DNA of 64,000 bases. Origin: Oryzias latipes. Taxonomy: Eukaryota; Chordata; Actinopteri; Beloniformes; Adrianichthyidae. The stretch covers positions 3,490,001 through 3,554,000 of the forward strand of contig NC_019867.2 in the NCBI RefSeq assembly GCF_002234675.1. The letters run 5' to 3'. Shown here piece after piece: positions 11,900-24,548 of the stretch (the stretch's first letter is position 1; each line of letters opens with the position of its first letter). The position numbers and the translations under genes are program-made. The notes beneath the pieces were generated by a model. That model was given only the letters and a program-made list of their open reading frames with translations. It did no database searches and was not told the DNA's origin.

Positions 11900-14800
11900 A
11901 CTTTAACATCATTTTATTTTTATATATCTGTGTATTTATTTCTTTATTATTATTTTATTTAATTATATATTATTTTATTTTATATATTAATTTATAACAA
12001 CATTTTAAAGGACAAATGGCAACAAAGTGCTGTTAAAACAAGGGAAAAAATATGATTTTTCTACATTTCTACAGTAGGTTATTAAAGTGATTGGTCCGAA
12101 CTTCAGACGTAACGGTCAGAAAAAGGTTTTCCTCCCCTAAAAATGGCAGAAACGTTCCTCTAGAATCTCAGCTCAGCTGCTGTACTTTTGGAGAAAGAGG
12201 GCCTTGAAGCTCAAGAGATGAAGATCATTCACTGACCTGGTTATGTACAGGAAGTCTTGATGGGTCTCTGTCTCCTTTTGTCTCTTCAGAGAAAGTCCAG
12301 ATGTGCAGATTTTTCAGGGTCCCTCATGACTCAAACACCGTCGTACCTGAGGGGAAAAAAAACAGTTTTACGCAAAACCTTCGATCATCTATAAAATATT
12401 CTTCATTATGACTGCATTTCTTCATCACACTGAGCATTTATTGAAGTTTGCAGCTGTTTAAGGCCTATCAAACCGAACTACACCACCAAAAAAGAAAAAC
12501 ATCTGGACTTCAGTTTATTTATCATGCTCCTTTGCACCAAGATGCTTTTTGGCTCATAAAATTAGGAAGGTGGCGTTCACCCTGAACAAACAGAGGGAAG
12601 GCTTTGATTTCTAAATAGCAGATGGCGGAATGACTCAACAGGCGCCGAAAATCTCCTTAGTGGTAATCAGTAACTGTCAGATTCTGCTCGGTTCTTCAGC
12701 TCCTGGAGCCGCAGAAAAACTCCACAGCCTCGTTTTGACGTCTCCACATCTCCACCCGCTGCTCCTCAGTGGGCTGTCCCGGTTCACAAGGGAAGTGACC
12801 TTCGTCTGCAGGTGAATCTTTATTGTTCCTCGAATAAAAGCAGGAGTTCAAGGACGCGATCATCCGATGACCTTTTTACAGACGTGCCCCACAGACATGT
12901 TTCATTCGCAAACACAAGAACATCGAAGGAGCTGGAGACTAACGACATCCACCGAAAACAGGAAAAGCTTCTCCAAGACCCCAATGTGGTTCCCGTTTTA
13001 GCATCAGCGACCCCGTGACGACTTCTCAAGTCACGAGCGGCCTCCAAATCCATGTTTAGCCTTTTCTCCAAACCTTCAGCCTGGTCCTCCAGAGTTCTGA
13101 CGGAGCAGATCGCCGCTCCGGGGGGAGCGTATTGAATAATAAAGGAGGGGAGGAGGACGAGGGGATGGGAGGACAGGGATAAAAATGTATTGTGCTCCTC
13201 TGAGTGTCTCTGAATGATTTATAACACAAACTGACGCTTGCATGAGCCTCTGGGAAAGTTGTGGCTCCCCCCACCACCACCACCCTCGCTCCTTCCACCC
13301 TGCTTGGCATTTCTGTCCGGCAAAGGATGGGGGGATACAAACAGTAAAGCCGCTGAGGTGGTTTACTCTACTAAAAACTGACTTTTTCTATTCTAGTCTC
13401 AAAATATGGTCAACTATCTCACTTATTTATGACTTTACTTTCAGAGTTTCTGCTTGATTTTTGTACAGAAAAAGCTGGATAAGGACTATTTTTAGGTGGA
13501 GGTGAAACGTCCGCCCACGTCCGCTTTGTTCCAGCTTTGTGGACGAGCGAAAAACGTTGCGAGGAAGCAGAGACTGACTAAACCGCGGACACAACATCTC
13601 AGTTCGGTTCCTGCTGCTTCACTCCGCACAAACTGCAGCATGAATCACAAACCCTGAGTCACACGTTTGACTGTTTTCAGTTCGTGACAAAACAAACCCA
13701 ACAGAGCGGCCGTCAGGCTTCTGGAGCTTCAGGCCGGGTTTTAGGGACAAGTCTGCATGGAAGACGCTGTCAACAATTTTTGGTATAAATTTTACTTGCT
13801 GAAGTCTCCAATTTCTTCATTTTTCATTAAGAAAATGGTCAAAAATGCAATTACGAGTCCTGGTGTAAATAAATATTTTTTTAGCTTGTAATCTTTTGTA
13901 TACTTTTTGCTACTATTATTTTATTGCATTTTTGTGTTTTTTTTCTATCCATCTATCTAACGGAGGTCACAAAATTTTGTGGCTAAAGTGAAACAGAGCG
14001 GATTAAGAACAGGTTAAAGAATCATTTTGCTAAAGTGATTCATGCAATCTGTGGGTTCCTTCTATCAAAAACACTTTTTTAATTATATTTTTCTTCAGCC
14101 AGAACAACTTTTCTGTTAATATTTAAGTAAGAACTCTTTATTTTATTGATAAAAATTCCACCTTTGTTCAGAGTGTAACCCTTCGGATGAACTCACTCCC
14201 CACAAAAACCAAGCAAGACAGAAAAAAAAGCAATTTGTCAATAATAGAACAAGTTGTATATGTGTGTGCTTTCTCAGATTACATGTCTACTATAAATATA
14301 TATTGACATAAACAAAAATAAGAACTCTTAAAGAAAAACACACTGTGTATTCTTACAAACATGTGGAATATTTGGTTCAGGAAAGTGCAATACCCACTAT
14401 CCATGTATTCATGTCAATCACACGTGTGCATCATGTTTATATGGTTATGTAAGTGCAGTTACAGGTTATTTATTATTCATGAGTGCAATACTACATAACT
14501 CTATGCTCACCAGCAAAGTCTAATATAATCCTGACTATTTTTTGAATGCATTTTATACTTTATTTCATTTTATTTAAAATCTATTTTGAGTTGTAATCCT
14601 GACTTTTATCGTCTTTTAAACACATTGGGAGCATCATGACTTTGTAGTGCATACAATGCCAATAAAGGAAGTTCTGATTCTGATGTTTAATTCATTTGGC
14701 TTTGGTTGTGATTTTTAAGGATTATCCATTTCCTGCATGAGCCGAACCATCCAAACCCAACTTTAAGTTTCATGCAGAAAAAAGTGCTGCAGGAGGAAAA

Positions 14801-15640
14801 GACATTCCTACAGTGGGAATGTTACAAACTTGACCCATTTCTATTGAATTGCAGTGCAATTAAATCCATTTAGGAATTGGGGAGTGATGCCCACATCTGT
14901 AAATCAAAAAAACTATAAAATCCTGATTATCTTGTTTTTGCTCAAAGCTCATTTCTAGAAAATCCTGAATAAAACACAGAAAACTCAAGGCAGCTCTCAT
15001 GTCAGCAGCTTAGTGACACCTTGGGGACGGGCAGCCCTCAAAAAGAGGCTTCTCTTGGATTGGATGCTGGGCAAACCTCCATCATGGAAGTGGGTGTTGG
15101 TGAAAGTGAGGAGAAAAACTCCAGAGCATCATGAGAAGTGACGGCAGCAACATTCAAGCTCAGAACTTTCACAAAATCCTCCTCAAAAATGAGAAGGAGA
15201 AACTGAAACTCAACCCTTATTTATATTTTTGTTTTCTTTTTCAAACAGAAAAAAAGAAGAATAAGTCAAGTTTAAAAATATGATTTTTACAGCATCGAGA
15301 AGCATTCAGATCCTTTTCTGAATGTTTTTCAGACAATGGCATGCTGAGGGAGTGTCATAATGTGGGAAACCTCACTCTGCAACCAGTCAAACACTAAAAA
15401 GCTTTTTAAAAAGACGATGTTTGTTAGACAGGAAGCTCACAAAGAAAGAAAATATTTAAATAAGTAAATTGACTTTAGATTTAATTGAACTTCGACAGAA
15501 TGAATCCAGGTTGTGCATTTCGTGGAAGAACTACCACAAATGTCAGATTTCCTTGCTTCCTTGAATCAGTTACAATCTTCAGCTTGTAACTCACTAACAT
15601 AGGCGCTCTAACAAAATCATCAAAAGAGAAGGACTGCTAA
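11900..15640. other. taok3 first intron, low-information segment
   Basis: AT-rich intron. An element end of the retroposon type ('ccaataaaggaagttctgattctgat', about 14660-14685) suggests the 3' tail of an old LINE or SINE in plus orientation starting near 14160. No exon is supported. Confidence 0.4.
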
Positions 15641-15815
15641 GAACTTGTTAAAAAAGATTCCAGAGCGAGAATTGTTACTTTGACCAATAGAATGACTGAG
15701 TAACAGCTGTTTATGTCTCTAGAAGTCTCTGGGATTTGGGCTTCTTGGAGCCAGCGGATACTTCCTGTTTGGAACACCAGGGGGGAGGTTCTCATATGCA
15801 GTCAAGAGTTAGATA
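15640..15815 (-). repeat. Inverted partial copy of the 31165-31610 repeat
   Basis: On the minus strand it reads 'gttccaaacaggaagtatcc', 'gctggctccaagaa' and 'cccagagacttctag'. These match the left part of the plus-strand copy at 31205-31275 ('gttccaaacaggaagttccc', 'ctggctccaagaaa', 'cccatagacatctatg'). Confidence 0.6.
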
Positions 15816-16339
15816 CATCTATCATTTTCTGTGAGCCCTCAGTTGTTCAGTAGGTCTTGGTCTAATTTAATGTCACTAATGTGCAGAATTCAGCAACAAT
15901 CTACAGACAGGAAGCAGGAAAAACAAACGTGGCAGCCGGTTTTCTCCTCGTTGCAGGACAACAAATTAAAAAAATCCAACTTCACTTCTCACAACCACCA
16001 AAATCAGATGCGAGTCAGACTCAGAAGTGCAGTGTGAACGTAAATTCCCAAAGATAATCCAGATCGGAATCGTGCGCGAAGACCTTCAGAACAAATGTAG
16101 CCTAATTTAAGGATGGCTCAGGAAGGTTTGACAAAACGCCATTACCCTTTTCTCACACCTCACTAGAGAAAAATAATAAAACATTGTTCAAACAATATCT
16201 GTCACACGGACAACTTTTCTTAAGCCACTTTAAAGATTTATTTTAATCTTTAAACTATTAAGACTTTTACTGTCAAGCAGAAGAGCAGAATCTATAAAAA
16301 GCAGAGCAAATACACATAAAAGGTGAAAGATCCACGACA

Positions 16340-16381
16340 GAGACATCATAAAGTAACATTCCAGTTACTTTATGATGTCTC
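16340..16381. repeat. Perfect 18-bp inverted repeat, 6-nt loop
   Basis: gagacatcataaagtaac (16340-16357) is followed by attcca and then by its exact reverse complement (16364-16381). Pairing does not extend beyond the stem. No homology to a known microRNA is recognised, and the stem is short for one. Confidence 0.8.
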
Positions 16382-19300
16382 ACTTCCTGTCCATCAAGCT
16401 GAGGAAGGTGTCACATGACTTTTCTGGTACCTACACTCTCAGATGTCTTCATTACATTAGAGGGGTGGGAGGTCCATGCATAGAGAAACCATTACTTTCA
16501 TAGATTCCTTTTTGGGGGACTTTCCCCCCAAAAACATTTTCATGATTTTCCACAACAGCCAGGTGACGGCACCTTCAGCTGAGCCCCCCCTCCTCTAGCA
16601 TCACCCCCACTAAAACTGCTCCTCAGCGCCTCAAACGTCTGGACTGGCGCTCAGAGAAGCCGAGTGACGAGAGCAGAGCGGCTGGGTGCGGCGTCACGGC
16701 GCGCTGTCACCACACAGCTGCATTATTCAACACCCCCTCACAGATGACGCTGCACAGCAGAGAAGAATAAAGGGGGGGGGGTACGAGTGACAAGGCCGAG
16801 CGAAACGAGGCCTAACGAGACACACGAGCAGATGAGACCACCGAGCGTCACACAAGCACGTTTAAGGATCCACTGTTCAGACCCTGCAGGTAAAGGTCAA
16901 GCCAAACATGATTCTAGATGTAATTATCATTTTTATGATCATAAAATAGTGGATCGTATAATAATAATGTAAAGTAAAGACACATATTTAAAACACAAAA
17001 CATTTGTGTTTCCTCCTCATCTTTTCTGCTTCTGGACTTCTATTTTCTTCTAGTTATTACATTTACTATTCAGAAACACAGTTTTCTGCTAAATATATTT
17101 AGTTCGAGAATTCTCAGAAATATTCTAATTGTTGCTCCTATAAGAAAAAAAAACACAGTTTTCAAATTTTTAAAATGTTCTTTTTTGTTGTATTTTATTA
17201 AAAATACAAAAATGAGAACAGAGCTGTTTTAGTCCAGAGGGATTCGCTTTACCAACTCCTCTGCAACAAACCCGCTGAAATGTTTGAGGTTTTCTTGCAT
17301 ATTTTTAGATGAACTTTGTTTCTGAAAAGCCTGTACAGTAACTCATTACATTAAAAGCAGCAGAGCCACCTCCTCCTCTAAGCTGACTCACCGAACAAAC
17401 ACCGACGTGTTCGTGCTGCTTTTTAGGCAAATTATGCCCAAAAACCATTCAATTAATCTGCACCCCGCCAACGCGGCCACAGTCACTGTCCTCTGGAGAT
17501 TTAAAACACCCAGAGGACCAATGCTAACCTACAAAAACATCCACCCCACTGTGGCTCCTGGACGTGTCACTGTGTGTTTGCAGGTCAGGAGGAAACATGA
17601 TCATCTTTTATGAAAGAAACAACCCAAAAACAAATATTGCAATATTACAAACTGAAGTTGTAGCCAATAAAAGGTTTGGATTCTTTTCTTACTTAGAGCA
17701 TGAGCCATTTATGGAAAATTCAAAGGACTAACAGCTTCTAAAGAATCTTATACATCATCCTACTCTTCAAATACAAACATAGCTCTAAATAAATGAGATC
17801 AGAAAATGTTTGTGATCTCTAAACATTGACCACAGAGTCCCATTCTTCCAGATTGAGCATCTTTCTTGACGTTTCGTGAACTTTGGGGCTCAAAAACGTC
17901 ATGAGAGGATTCAAAACCTACAAAGTTGTGCCGTTAAACCATCTTGTTCTTGAGAAAATGAGATCCTGAAGATGTTGATGAGAATCCTGGTTGGTGCTCT
18001 GGATGATATGATGGATCTGAGGGCATTTTTGTGCGATTAACATGTGGATTAAAGGGGCAGGATTAGGTCAAATCTGTATTTTTGAGTAGTAATTATCAAA
18101 AAGAAATCCGGTAAAAATTTTAACAACTGCATTATTTTCAAATGTAGATTGAATCCATATTTGTCTACAGACTCATTTTAGTTTTATTCAACTATTATTT
18201 AAAAACAAAGAAAAGCTTTGGTGGGGAAGAAATATGTCGGATATACTCCAGGAACAGATTAAAGGTTTCATATTTTCTTTGATATTACAATACATTTCCT
18301 CATTTCTTATTCCTTTTATATCAATATTTGTTGTGATCGCCCACTCCTGTGAGCGACGTGGACTTAGCTTGCCGTGGTTAACAGTACGAGCATCGCTCGC
18401 CGTTCACTACAGGTGAACTGGGATAGGATGCATGAGAAAAACAGCTTGTTCCTGTAAAAAAAGCAGGTCACGGGACGATGAAGATGTGGTCCAGAACTAC
18501 TTTGCTTCTCTGAAGACCGATAACTGAGCCAGACGTAAAGTCTGCAAAATAATGAAGTGCGTCAGAGCGAGCGTTCAGCTGACTTTACCCCCTCTGACGG
18601 CGGAGGCGACTTGGGGAAGGAGTGTGACGAGTCTACAGCTGGAGACAGTCGTGTGAGCAAACAGCAGCCGAGATGTCAGATTTTTCAAGATGTACATGTA
18701 TGCATTTTGTTTAATTTGTGAGGATTTTGATTTGAATTGTAGTTGAAGTTCAAATAAACCAGCAGGAGGTTGGAAAATGTTGCTTTATTTGAGCCTCAAT
18801 GACCTGGAAGTGGTAGCTTCTTCCATTCTTCAGCATTTCTTTGCTTCACAGAAACTTCTCACCTCAAGTCAAATCCATTAATAATATGAAAACATATTAA
18901 ATGTTTGTTTCCCATAAACATTAGGAAGGAAACAGTTCACTTTCCCCACGATTCAGTTCCGATTTTTTGGCCACAGTTTTGTTTTTATTCAATATATTTA
19001 TTACAAACTAACAAAAAATTCAGAAAATCCCTTTTTTTTTAAATTAGCTACCGGTAATAAGAAAGCAAAAAACAACAAAAACTTTCCTTTGATTTCTACT
19101 AAGCCTGGTGTGATGTAATAAACACGTCTTTGACACGTTTTAATGTAAACATTCGGTTCAATGTTGTAGCATAGGATTCGGTTATAAACCCAGAATTGTT
19201 GCATCACTATTAAACATGTGGGTTCATTTGTCATTTTTTAGTAGGATCTTTGAGAAGTTTTTCCAACATGAGAAAGCTGTAATTGATTTTATAAAGTTAG

Positions 19301-20400
19301 AAGCAACACAAGACCTATTTTGTCTTTTTTCAGGAGAAAACTAAAACTAAAAATACAGATAAAGATGATTCAAAACACTTTTTGTCTGATAGACCTGAAA
19401 CAACTTCTTTTTTTGGTAACATTCGGCTACTTAGGTAACTTAAATAAAAGCTAGCAAGTTAAGAGTAATATTTTAAAGTTGTATTTAGTCTTATTCTCAT
19501 TTAATATTGATTACACTTTGTTATGAACTTCATGACTCATTTGAAAACGCCAAACGTGTCCTCTCCTAAACTTGGTGTTGATGTTTCAATTATTCAAAGA
19601 AAAAAACACCAAGTTCTGCATGAATCCAAACTTCCTAAATTGTTCTCAAAGCCAAATTTTTTCTTGAGCATCCATTAGTGAAAATATTAAAATCCAGTCC
19701 AGCATGGCAGCTTAAAAGTACCAAAAAAAATCCAAAGCAGACTTTAAGGCTGCATCTCCAACATCCATACACTAAAGTTTCAGTGGCGGAACAGCGATCT
19801 ACACACCATCATGTGCTGTTAAGGTTACCACGGACAGAAGGACGATAACTTTCCATATTTCCGAATATATTTTTTCCATCAAAGCCTAACGAAAAAACTG
19901 CAGATCGATGCTGAGTCAACGTGAAACAATGAAGACGGGACACAGAATCTAATACCTGATTAATGAGGTTTTTCAGTTCTACACATCCGCCTCCTTCATT
20001 TCCGTGTTGGAAAAGTTACAGAAAAGTGCAGAACCTTGACTGTATACGGGAAATGGAACGAGTCAGAGTGGCGCCGACAAAAAGAAGTCAACATAGTTTG
20101 TTGGATCCAGGCTCTGTCCGTAATCAGTGAGTGGTCGGAGTTGGTCAACATCTCTACAACCACTACACTACATTTTGCACCTAGTGGTCATATGTGAATA
20201 TACGGGGAAAAAGTAAGAAAGGTTGTATCATGACGTATCACGACGGAAGAAGTACGAATAAACTACGCAAAGAACACAGAACTCACGCAAAACTCACTTA
20301 CAGCTGCGCAAGATTTATGCAACAATTGTGTGTCAACTACATAAAAAACGCATAAACTGCATAATTCTCAACAGACCAATTGGACTTTTACTATATTGCT
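16382..20400. other. taok3 first intron, no supported features
   Basis: Mostly AT-rich intron with short frames only. A slightly GC-richer patch lies at 16560-16870. No transposon ends or exons could be supported. Confidence 0.4.
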
Positions 20401-20870
20401 CTTTTCAGGAGGTCCTGGAAGAGAAACCCTTTCCAGAACGTTCTTCTTGAGTCTCACCACAACACGAGTTCAGGGGTTTTAAGGAAAACTCTCCCACAGA
20501 TCCATGTTTGTCCAAAAGGTTCTTTCTGACCGTTGGATCATGAACTCTGACCTGAACGGAGTCCAATGAGACTGACAAACATTATAACTTCCTGGTTAGC
20601 AACATTTCCGTCGTCTCCATAATGATCTTCGCTCTGAACGTTCTCTGGTTTTCTCCGTGCGTGGAGGATGGATCTCTGTGCCTCTCTGGAGTCTAAAGGC
20701 TGCAGAGATGTTTGTGCAACCCTTTCAGGCCCAACATGTCGGGCTTTGTTTCTAAGCTTTTCTTGAATTTCTGGCAGCCTCGTGTGTCTGTTTGTCAGAT
20801 CTTTAGTGTGCTTCTGTCGCGGTATGTCAGTGATCCGGCCTGGGTGTGAAAGGTGACACCAAGCTCTGCT
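20400..20870. repeat. Old dispersed repeat, unidentified family (copy 2)
   Basis: It shares 'ctcccacagatccatgtttg', 'tccaaaaggttc' and 'ctctggagtctaaaggctgc' with the copies at 2650-2960 and 37760-37930. The class is unknown. Confidence 0.5.
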
Positions 20871-20984
20871 TTCCAAAAACAAAAAATTTATGATTTCACA
20901 GGGCAGTTTAATCGTTGTCTTTAGTGTAGAACCAGGCAGGTTTGGACCCTAAATAAATCCAAAAGTTAAAATATATATAAATGG

Positions 20985-21466
20985 TGTTTATGGTGTTTTT
21001 AACATGTTCTTGTGGTTTTTTTCTTATGCATATATGAAGAAAATTAAGCTTAACGTTGCATTTCTAAGTATTTCTATTTTTAAATCATTGTGAATCAGGA
21101 GTAGAAGAAAAACTGCTGCTGGAAAGAGACTGAATTTGTGACATAGAAAATAGACTGGGCGTGCCACAAGCTCCATGCTCTGAGTTCTCAACAACAGGGA
21201 GGGGAAAGGGGGGCGGGGTTGCTTGGGTGCCAGGGCCACAAGCTCCCTGCTCTGAGCTCTCAACAACGGTGACGGGAAGGGGGGGCGCCAATTGCCCTGT
21301 CAAAAATCCAGAAGGGGTTTTTCTAATGAACTACTGGGGCTCTGCAGAAACAATGTCCTAGAAAACAACACAGATTTTGGCTAAAAACAGCAAAATCCTA
21401 TTTAGAAGACCACTGGAAACGCTTTTAAAATAGATGAAAAGATGATCTCAGTGGGTCTGTAAAGCA
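20985..21466 (+). repeat. AAAGACCC...GTGGGTCT repeat, near-full copy
   Basis: The internal words 'aacatgttcttgtgg', 'gaagaaaattaagctt', 'gcatttctaagtatttct', 'gggaggggaaaggggggcggg', 'ctctgcagaaacaatgtcc' and 'agaccactggaaacgctttt' occur in the same order in the copies at 32425, 43257 and 46220. The right end reads 'gatgatctcagtgggtct', the reverse complement of the AGACCCACT left end. The copy contains an internal duplication of an approximately 70-bp segment (from 'ccacaagctcc...tgctctgag' at 21167 and 21237). Confidence 0.6.
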
Positions 21467-21469
21467 TTT

Positions 21470-22400
21470 ATAACAGAGTTTTAAACACTCTGACCTGAGA
21501 ATGCGTCACTACGGCTTGATGAAAAACAGAAGTTTGCCAAAACTTGGAGAATTCTGCTAATTTATTTTATGAAAAAGGTGATAAAAACCCATCTGACGTT
21601 CCCAGATTAATGAACAGTTTCCAAGAAAGACATCTAGATGAGAATCTCCTCAGGGGAAAACAATGATGTCATGCCGTCTTTTGCCAAATTCTCAGGAGTT
21701 AGGTTAAACCAGGTCAAGTCCTGAGGTTCAAAGGAGTTAGCTTTCCGTCTAGAGGCAGCAGAAGTGGGCAGGAGGCTTCAGGTCGTGCATCTTCAAGTCT
21801 CTCTGAACGCTCACAGAGCAACGGCGATCCTTCTTCACGTGTGATCTGTGTTCAGAGTTTCAGCAGCTTCGTGCATTAAATACTTTAAAAAAGACAAAAA
21901 ATTAAAAGTTTTGCACTTCCTTAGAAGACGGGGGGAGGAACCCCCCAAAAAAGGAAAGAGGCATCTGGGCCGCCGAGTCATTTCCTTTTCCTCTTTTGTC
22001 AAAAATACACTGACACTATAAATTATGTACATCATCAGCAGGGTTTACAGAGTGAGCGGGGGCCTCGGGTTTTAAGATCTCAGCTTTTATCCCACACAGT
22101 CGACCCGTAATAAGTTTAAAAAAACAATTCAGGCTCAGAACTTAGCCTCCCTCTTCCTCTTTTGGATCTTTGATTCATCCAAGCTGCTGGAGCTCCAGCA
22201 GGCAAACATAGAAGGAGGGTTTTCTTTTTTGTTTTAAAACTCCTCCATGGACAGGAAAAAAAAGGAAAAATCTTCTGCAGATAACTCAAGTTTGACAACA
22301 AAGCGAATGCAAATGAATGATTATGAGCCTGAAAGGTCAACTGCATGAGAATCAATATGCACCAGCGTGTGAACTGTTACGTGACAGGTCTTTGAATCCT
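21470..22400. other. taok3 first intron, no supported features
   Basis: No exon, RNA gene or recognised transposon was found in this stretch. Confidence 0.4.
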
Positions 22401-22414
22401 CGGGCGCCGAAATA

Positions 22415-23098
22415 TTGACCACAAAAAAGCAGCTCTACTGGTCAGGAAATGCATTCCCTCGTCTGTGCAGCCTCCTTCACAGGACAGCACCTAAACTAAC
22501 GCTGCACCAACTTAACCCGTCTGCATTTTATGGCCATCGTTTACCATTTATACTTCTTATGGTTGGAGCACGCAGGAGAGACCACATCACGCCGATCCTA
22601 GCATCGCATCACTGGCTGCCTGTGCATTTTAGAATTCATTTTAAGATTCTTCTGCTTGTTTTTAAATCTTTACACGGTCTTGCCCCGCTGTACCTCTCTG
22701 AGCTTCTCTCTCCCTATTCGCCGGCACGGTGCCTCAGATCAGCTGATCAGATGCTTCTGGAGGTACCGAGGTCCAGACTGAAGCTCAGAGGGGACAGAGC
22801 TTTTGCTGTAGCCGCTCCGAAGCTGTGGAATACTTTGCCGCTGGCCATTAGAGAAGCCCCTTCACTGTCCATTTTTAAAACCCGTTTAAAAACACATTTT
22901 TATGCCTTGGCGTTTGGCCCAATATGAGACCACTGATTTTCTAACTGTTTACTGTTTTCTATAGTTTTATCTCCCTCTGTGTCCCCCCCCCCCCCCCCCC
23001 TAACATGTTTTAATGTTTTTTACTATTGTGTTCAGCACTTTGTCTCAACTACTGTTGTATGAAAGTGCTATATAAATAAAGTTGAGTTGAGTTGAGTA
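22415..23098 (+). mobile_element. 5'-truncated L2-type LINE, C-terminal RT fragment and 3' tail
   Basis: The frame at about 22565-22927 encodes a reverse-transcriptase C-terminal extension typical of fish L2/Maui-like LINEs: RRRDHITPILASHHWLPV, FKILLLVFKSLHGLAP, VPRSRLKLRGDRAFAVAAPK. It ends in a stop at 22925-22927. The 3'UTR contains 18 C at 22983-23000 and finishes with 'gtgctatataaataaagttgag' and TTGAG repeats, the tail expected for L2. The catalytic RT core and endonuclease are absent, so this is a dead 3' fragment. The Met at 22415 is only the first in-frame ATG. Confidence 0.85.
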
Positions 23099-23099
23099 T

Positions 23100-23940
23100 A
23101 CCCGTTTCAGATGGAAAAAGTCTGTTTTTTTAATCTTAAAGTAAAACACAGCCGTACTTTGTGTCTTTCCTTTATTAATAATTTAGGATGAGATTCCTCC
23201 CACTGCAAATATTTGTTAGAAAACATGAAGAAACATGAATTAATAATTGAAACGCTTTCTATAGACCACTGTGCATGTTCAGCCTGATCACAATCCAGTT
23301 GGGTGATTCTTTTTTTTAACTCGAACAAAAAGATTTAGGGGAAGAAAAAGTCTTTGACATTTCAAAACAAATACTCATCAGTTGGGATTTTGCATAACTT
23401 AAGAAGAATTTTTAAAAAACGGAAATAATAATAGAAGATCTCTGAGCAAAAAAACCCAAAAAACCTCCATTCTCTAGACGTCTCACGTGTTAATGAGCCC
23501 ATCTGGGCTTAGGTTTGCTCCTAATCGATGTTAAAAAAAATTCTCAAGGTTTGTTCTGTAAAACCAAAACTTTATTTTCCTTTGGATGTCTCCAGTTATT
23601 CATCTTCAAAGTAGGCATCAAAGGAACGTCTAAAAACATCTACAAATGCACAAACATCAGGAACAAATTTAAGCTCTAAAAGAAAAAGAAAACTACAACG
23701 TGAAGACGCAGCAAAGATCCACAAATATCTAAAAACTCTCAAAGATGGAGCTCTGCATTGGTTATACGGATTACGGCAAATGCATCACTAGGTGCTTCGA
23801 CATGTTGGCCATGTTTAGGCGTGCGTCATGAAGAAACGCCCATGAAATGTCTGCGTCTTTGTCGATTTGAACCCACCAACTGCATCACCAACATTCGCTC
23901 ACAGTAGGACTGTTCGTCTTCAACTGAAAAAGAAGAAAGA
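23100..23940. other. taok3 first intron, no supported features
   Basis: AT-rich, nothing recognised between the LINE fragment and the SINE. Confidence 0.4.
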
Positions 23941-24229
23941 GGCAGCCGTGGTGCAGCGGTAGGGCGGTCGACCCATGATCGTAAAATTGCAGGTTCGATT
24001 CCCGCCTTGCACGCCCATGTGTCGAAGTGTCCTTGGGCAAGACACTGAACCCCACCTTGCCTCTGGTGGGAGGTTGGCGCCAGTGTTCGGCAGCGGAGCC
24101 GCCGCCAGTGTGTGAATGTGTGTGTGAATGTGTGTGTGCATGGGTGAATGGGACTGTGACTGTAAAGCGCTTTGGGCCTTCGTAAGAAGGTAGAAAGCGC
24201 TATATAAGTATACGCCATTTACCATTTAC
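23941..24229 (+). mobile_element. tRNA-derived SINE, well-preserved copy
   Basis: Box A (tggtgcagcgg, 23949-23959) and box B (ggttcgattcc, 23992-24002) are both near consensus for polymerase III. The body 'gtccttgggcaagacactgaac' follows, then a GTGTGAATG-rich segment, then 'gtaaagcgctttgggcc' and 'gaaagcgctatataag' before short (CCATTTA)n-like repeats. It is the cleanest member of the family also seen at 1030-1360. It is not a functional tRNA, because no acceptor stem or anticodon arm pairing is preserved. Confidence 0.85.
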
Positions 24230-24376
24230 CAAAGATCAGCGAGCGCAAAACTGCATCTCCGGTTTGTCTGTCCGTCTGAAGTCCACCACTCCAAGCAGCA
24301 CAAATGCAGATTATAAGTGGGAGGGGCATTGTGTTTTCTCCACCCACCATACCAACATGCAGTATATAGTATAGAG

Positions 24377-24548
24377 CAGGGGTGGGCAATTCCAGGCCTC
24401 GAGGGCCGGTGTGTCTGCATGATTTCCAGACATCCTTGCCATACTCATGGCTGATTACCTGGTTCAGGTGTGTCCAGCCAATCAGAACATGCCAGAGCAT
24501 GGTATGCTGGAAAACATGCAGGAATGCGGCCCTCAGTGCCCACCTCTG
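24377..24548. mobile_element. Non-autonomous hAT element (172 bp)
   Basis: The element begins caggggtgggcaattcc and ends gcccacctctg, imperfect terminal inverted repeats of the fish hAT type. It is flanked by the exact 8-bp direct repeat gtatagag at 24369-24376 and 24549-24556, the target-duplication length of hAT transposases. There is no coding capacity, so it was mobilised in trans. Confidence 0.92.

Noticed and set aside
14160..14690. Complete LINE or SINE
   Set aside because: Only the tail-like end 'ccaataaaggaagttctgattctg' is recognisable; no head or coding part supports a full element.
22415..22927. 170-codon protein as a host gene
   Set aside because: Its sequence is the C-terminal piece of an L2-type LINE reverse transcriptase followed by a typical L2 tail.
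23949..24002. tRNA gene
   Set aside because: Box A and B are good, but cloverleaf pairing is lost and the sequence continues into a SINE body and tail. The same reasoning applies to 11376-11429, 27531-27592 and 33954-34011.
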